This document shows positions 21,866-23,970 of a stretch of 23,970 nucleotides of DNA, piece by piece. Position numbers and translations under genes: made by a program. A model generated the notes under the pieces. That model ran no database searches. It worked only from the letters and a program-made list of their open reading frames with translations, and was not told where the DNA came from. This stretch comes from RGIG7450 sp045648785. GTDB lineage: Bacteria > Bacillota > Clostridia > RUG12999. Location: contig JAZROP010000010.1 in assembly GCA_045648785.1 (NCBI GenBank), positions 1-23,970 on the forward strand, in the 5' to 3' direction. Every line of letters starts with the position of its first letter. Position 1 is the first letter of the stretch.

Positions 21866-22426
21866 ATGTCAGTATATGAACTTATTTTAAAAAGAAGAAC
21901 AATAAGAAAATTCGAGCAAAAGCCCATTGAACAGGAAAAAATATTAAAAATGATAAATGCTGCAAGACTTGCGCCAAGCGGGGCTAATCTGCAACCGCTC
22001 AAGTATGTTGCTGTTTTGTCACCAGAGATGTGTGATAAGGTTTTTCCGCTGACGAGCTACGGAGCATATCTTAAGGACGGAAAGCCAAAAGATGGGGAAA
22101 GACCGACTGCTTACATTGTGGTTTTGGAGGATGAAAACATTAAAAAAACTGCAGGTGATGAAGTAGGAGCGGCTATAGAAAACATAATTCTGACAGCACT
22201 TGAGGAACAAGTGGCGTCCTGTTGGGTTGGAAATGTAAATCGCGGAGAGCTGAAGAAGGTTCTTGATATTGAGGAAAACCTGAAGATAAATTCAGTTATA
22301 GCTCTGGGTTATCCAATGCAACAATCGGAGGAAGTTCCGTTTGATGGAGATGTTAAATATTACCTTGATGGTGGTAAATTGTATGTGCCAAAGCGCTCCA
22401 TGGAGGAAATTTTTAGGATAATATGA
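21866..22426 (+). CDS. Nitroreductase family protein
   Basis: This is a 186-residue flavoprotein of the nitroreductase family, likely binding FMN and using NAD(P)H; the substrate is unknown. The N-terminal RRTIRKFEQKPI (FMN-phosphate binding) and AARLAPSGANLQPLKYVAV segments are typical. GDEVGAAIENIILTALEEQV forms the dimer-interface helix, ASCWVGNVNR follows, and VIALGYPMQ is the conserved C-terminal turn. Length fits the small clade. It lies 9 bases after lexA, with GGAGA as ribosome site and no separate promoter, so it is probably transcribed with lexA and may therefore be damage-inducible. It ends at its own terminator. Confidence 0.9.
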   Translation: MSVYELILKRRTIRKFEQKPIEQEKILKMINAARLAPSGANLQPLKYVAVLSPEMCDKVFPLTSYGAYLKDGKPKDGERPTAYIVVLEDENIKKTAGDEVGAAIENIILTALEEQVASCWVGNVNRGELKKVLDIEENLKINSVIALGYPMQQSEEVPFDGDVKYYLDGGKLYVPKRSMEEIFRII

Positions 22427-22428
22427 CG

Positions 22429-22455
22429 AAAAGCGGGAGAATCCCGCTTTTTTTA
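22429..22455. terminator. Terminator of the lexA-nitroreductase operon
   Basis: AAAAGCGGGA (22429-22438) pairs with TCCCGCTTTT (22442-22451) around a 3-base loop and continues into a T run. It also lies at the end of the convergent spoVFB gene and could act on both strands. Confidence 0.9.
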
Positions 22456-23040
22456 ATTATGGTTTATCACAATTGGTTGCAGCTGAATGCCTGATATAGC
22501 TGCTTCAAGAGCCGGCTGTATCATTGAAAAATCAGCAATCATTGAGGTTTGTTTTTTTATAGGGTCATCCTGACCGTAAGGGACAAAAAATATATTTTTG
22601 GAATTCTGAAGCTGACCAATATTGCGGTAGCTTGCTCCAAGGGCGTCGTTTGTTGAAATTGCAATCAGAAGTGGTCTGCCGTTGCGAAGGTGTGCTTTTG
22701 CCGCCATTGTGACGGCACTGTCGGTTATACCCGCGGCAAGTTTGGAAAGTGTATTGCCGGTGCAGGGTGCTATTATTAATGCATCCAAAAGCTTTTTCGG
22801 ACCAATGGGTTCGGCATCTTTTATGGTGCATATTATTTCATTTCCGGTTAAATCGGAAAGCTGTGCACGAAAGAATTCTGCGCTGCCGAAACGGGTGTCG
22901 GTCGAAGCTGCCATTTCGCTCATGACTGGGATGACATTTACGCCTGCACGGACAAGTTGCTCTACTTGCTCTATGGCTTTTGCCATGGTGCAAAAAGAGC
23001 CTGTAACGGCAAAACCAACATCAAGACCGCTGATGTTCAT
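22453..23040 (-). CDS. spoVFB: Dipicolinate synthase subunit B (SpoVFB/DpaB)
   Basis: With subunit A this flavoprotein-like subunit makes dipicolinic acid from dihydroxytetrahydrodipicolinate in the mother cell, for storage in the spore core. The 195-residue protein has the Rossmann-like flavoprotein fold: GFAVTGSFCTMAKAI at the N-terminus, VNVIPVMSEMAA, then ALIIAPCTGNTLSKLAAGIT and the RPLLIAISTNDALG segment conserved in this family. ATG 23040 is chosen with GGAGG (23054-23050) 9 bases upstream; in-frame ATGs at 23046 and 23064 are too close to or beyond that site. It starts 13 bases after the subunit A stop, an operon arrangement as in Bacillus. Confidence 0.95.
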   Translation of the reverse strand: MNISGLDVGFAVTGSFCTMAKAIEQVEQLVRAGVNVIPVMSEMAASTDTRFGSAEFFRAQLSDLTGNEIICTIKDAEPIGPKKLLDALIIAPCTGNTLSKLAAGITDSAVTMAAKAHLRNGRPLLIAISTNDALGASYRNIGQLQNSKNIFFVPYGQDDPIKKQTSMIADFSMIQPALEAAISGIQLQPIVINHN

Positions 23041-23053
23041 TTTCATTCCTCCC

Positions 23054-23917
23054 TTATATTTCACTTAGTATGTTGGCTACGGTATCTTTAATAATTTTTC
23101 CAGCGGTTACGGGGGCAACTTTTCCTGGAAGAGAAAGTGCCCATATGGTTTTTATTCCAAGGGCAGAAGCGGATTCAAAATCCACACCACCGGGTTTTGA
23201 GGCAAGGTCTATAATTAGTGTTTCCTGGCGAATGTTTCTTAAAATATCATGACTGAAAATGCATGTCGGGACGGTGTTGAATATAATGTCAAAATTATGC
23301 ACGATATCAGAAAGAACGCTGGTGCAAACTGCATGATAACCAAGTGATTCTATCCATGCCATATCACCTGATTTTCTTGCACTGCAGGTTACCTTTGCAC
23401 CGAGAGAGTGCAGGTCGCGGGCAAGAATTTTTCCAATTCTGCCAAAGCCCGTCACAAGGCAAGACGAATTATGCAGAGTAAAGGGCAATTCCTCCATTGC
23501 AATGGCAAGTGCACCTTCGGCAGTCGGGACAGCATTTAAAACTGCAAAATCCTCTCTAATAGCATAGTCAACGGTGCGGATGCCGGTTCCCTCACATAGT
23601 TTTATAAGGCTGTTTGGAAGTTTGCCACCGATAACGGTTGCATCAGATGGTAGATGAGATATGAGTGCTTTGGCAGAAATATTGTCAGACCAGTAAGGGG
23701 TTATTATGTTCATGGCTTCGTTACATGGTGCAATTCCCAAAATTACCGTGCGTGAGTCAGATAATGCATCGCTAAGGCTTTCTGCAATATTAATGCCTTT
23801 AGGAATGTGACTATGGTCAAACCCGTAAACAGATACATCAAATCCGTCCTTTGTAAAAAAATCTGCCACTGTAACCTGACGCAAATCGCCACCGATTACG
23901 GAGATTCGTCTGCCCAT
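23054..23917 (-). CDS. spoVFA: Dipicolinate synthase subunit A (SpoVFA/DpaA)
   Basis: This is the NAD(P)-dependent dehydrogenase-like subunit of dipicolinate synthase. The 287-residue protein has an N-terminal domain starting ISVIGGDLRQVTVADFF, the DYAIREDFAVLNAVPTAEGA segment diagnostic of the family, and a C-terminal Rossmann domain with CLVTGFGRIGKILA (nucleotide-binding GxGxxG-like turn) and the DLASKPGGVDF and WALSLPGKVAPVTAG motifs. ATG 23917 is preceded by GGAAAGGA. Expression is expected late in sporulation in the mother cell; a sigma-K-like -10 element lies upstream at the window edge. Confidence 0.96.
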   Translation of the reverse strand: MGRRISVIGGDLRQVTVADFFTKDGFDVSVYGFDHSHIPKGINIAESLSDALSDSRTVILGIAPCNEAMNIITPYWSDNISAKALISHLPSDATVIGGKLPNSLIKLCEGTGIRTVDYAIREDFAVLNAVPTAEGALAIAMEELPFTLHNSSCLVTGFGRIGKILARDLHSLGAKVTCSARKSGDMAWIESLGYHAVCTSVLSDIVHNFDIIFNTVPTCIFSHDILRNIRQETLIIDLASKPGGVDFESASALGIKTIWALSLPGKVAPVTAGKIIKDTVANILSEI

Positions 23918-23952
23918 AAAATTCTTCCTTTCCGGTAAATATTTCTATACTT

Positions 23953-23961
23953 TATAATATG
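23953..23961 (-). promoter_or_regulatory. Possible sigma-K -10 element of the spoVF operon
   Basis: On the minus strand CATATTATA (23961-23953) fits the sigma-K -10 pattern CATA-N3-TA, about 36 bases before the spoVFA start, and spoVF is a sigma-K operon in Bacillus subtilis. The -35 element would lie beyond the window edge, so the call is incomplete. Confidence 0.4.
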
Positions 23962-23970
23962 CAAAATACG

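Overview
The window comes from an endospore-forming, low-to-mid GC Firmicute, most likely of class Clostridia. The basis is a set of spore genes (spoIIE, spoID-type spoIID, and the two dipicolinate synthase genes), a Gram-positive type LexA system with GAAC-N4-GTTC operators, strong AGGAGG-like ribosome binding sites with frequent GTG and TTG starts, and a BspA/GLUG-type surface protein. I cannot name the genus from the sequence alone.

Region 1 (1-6413) is the right end of a siphovirus-type prophage, all on the plus strand. It runs: end of a probable tape-measure gene, distal tail protein, Gp37-like tail protein, several tail-fibre or receptor-binding genes (two resembling BspA leucine-rich-repeat proteins), a small conserved phage protein, holin and amidase. 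After a strong terminator and a lone sigma-A-like promoter, the prophage ends at 6366-6413 in the 3' part (anticodon loop to CCA) of a tRNA-Lys(CUU) gene. This is the right attachment site. The integrase and the complete tRNA should lie to the left, outside the window. A 14-bp piece of the tRNA 3' end recurs 161 bp further on.

Region 2 (about 6420-16000) is chromosomal housekeeping and sporulation DNA: a DUF1015 gene with a membrane-protein partner (+), mnmA (-), spoIIE with a small downstream membrane-protein gene (-), a divergent gene of unknown function sharing a region with tandem Spo0A boxes, a small membrane-protein gene (-), a DUF6514-type gene (+), a roughly 280-bp non-coding block bounded by inverted repeats, a histidine phosphatase gene (+), a remnant of an SGNH-type hydrolase, and spoIID (-).

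Region 3 (16005-19136) holds one large secreted protein made of two GLUG-repeat blocks around an MBG/YDG-like linker, with its own consensus promoter and terminator.

Region 4 (19199-22453) is DNA repair and SOS: a cysteine-rich zinc-ribbon protein gene and an OGG1-type 8-oxoguanine glycosylase gene (-), then a LysM-domain, YneA-like gene (-) divergent from lexA (+) across three LexA boxes, with a nitroreductase gene following lexA. Region 5 (22453-23970) is the dipicolinate synthase pair spoVFA-spoVFB (-), preceded at the window edge by a possible sigma-K -10 element.

The most notable signals are the tRNA-Lys attachment site with its second partial copy, the Spo0A tandem box and 21-bp promoter spacer upstream of spoIIE, the SOS control region, the nested inverted-repeat block, and the phage and host surface proteins built from repeats. 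I did not find a convincing wholly new system.
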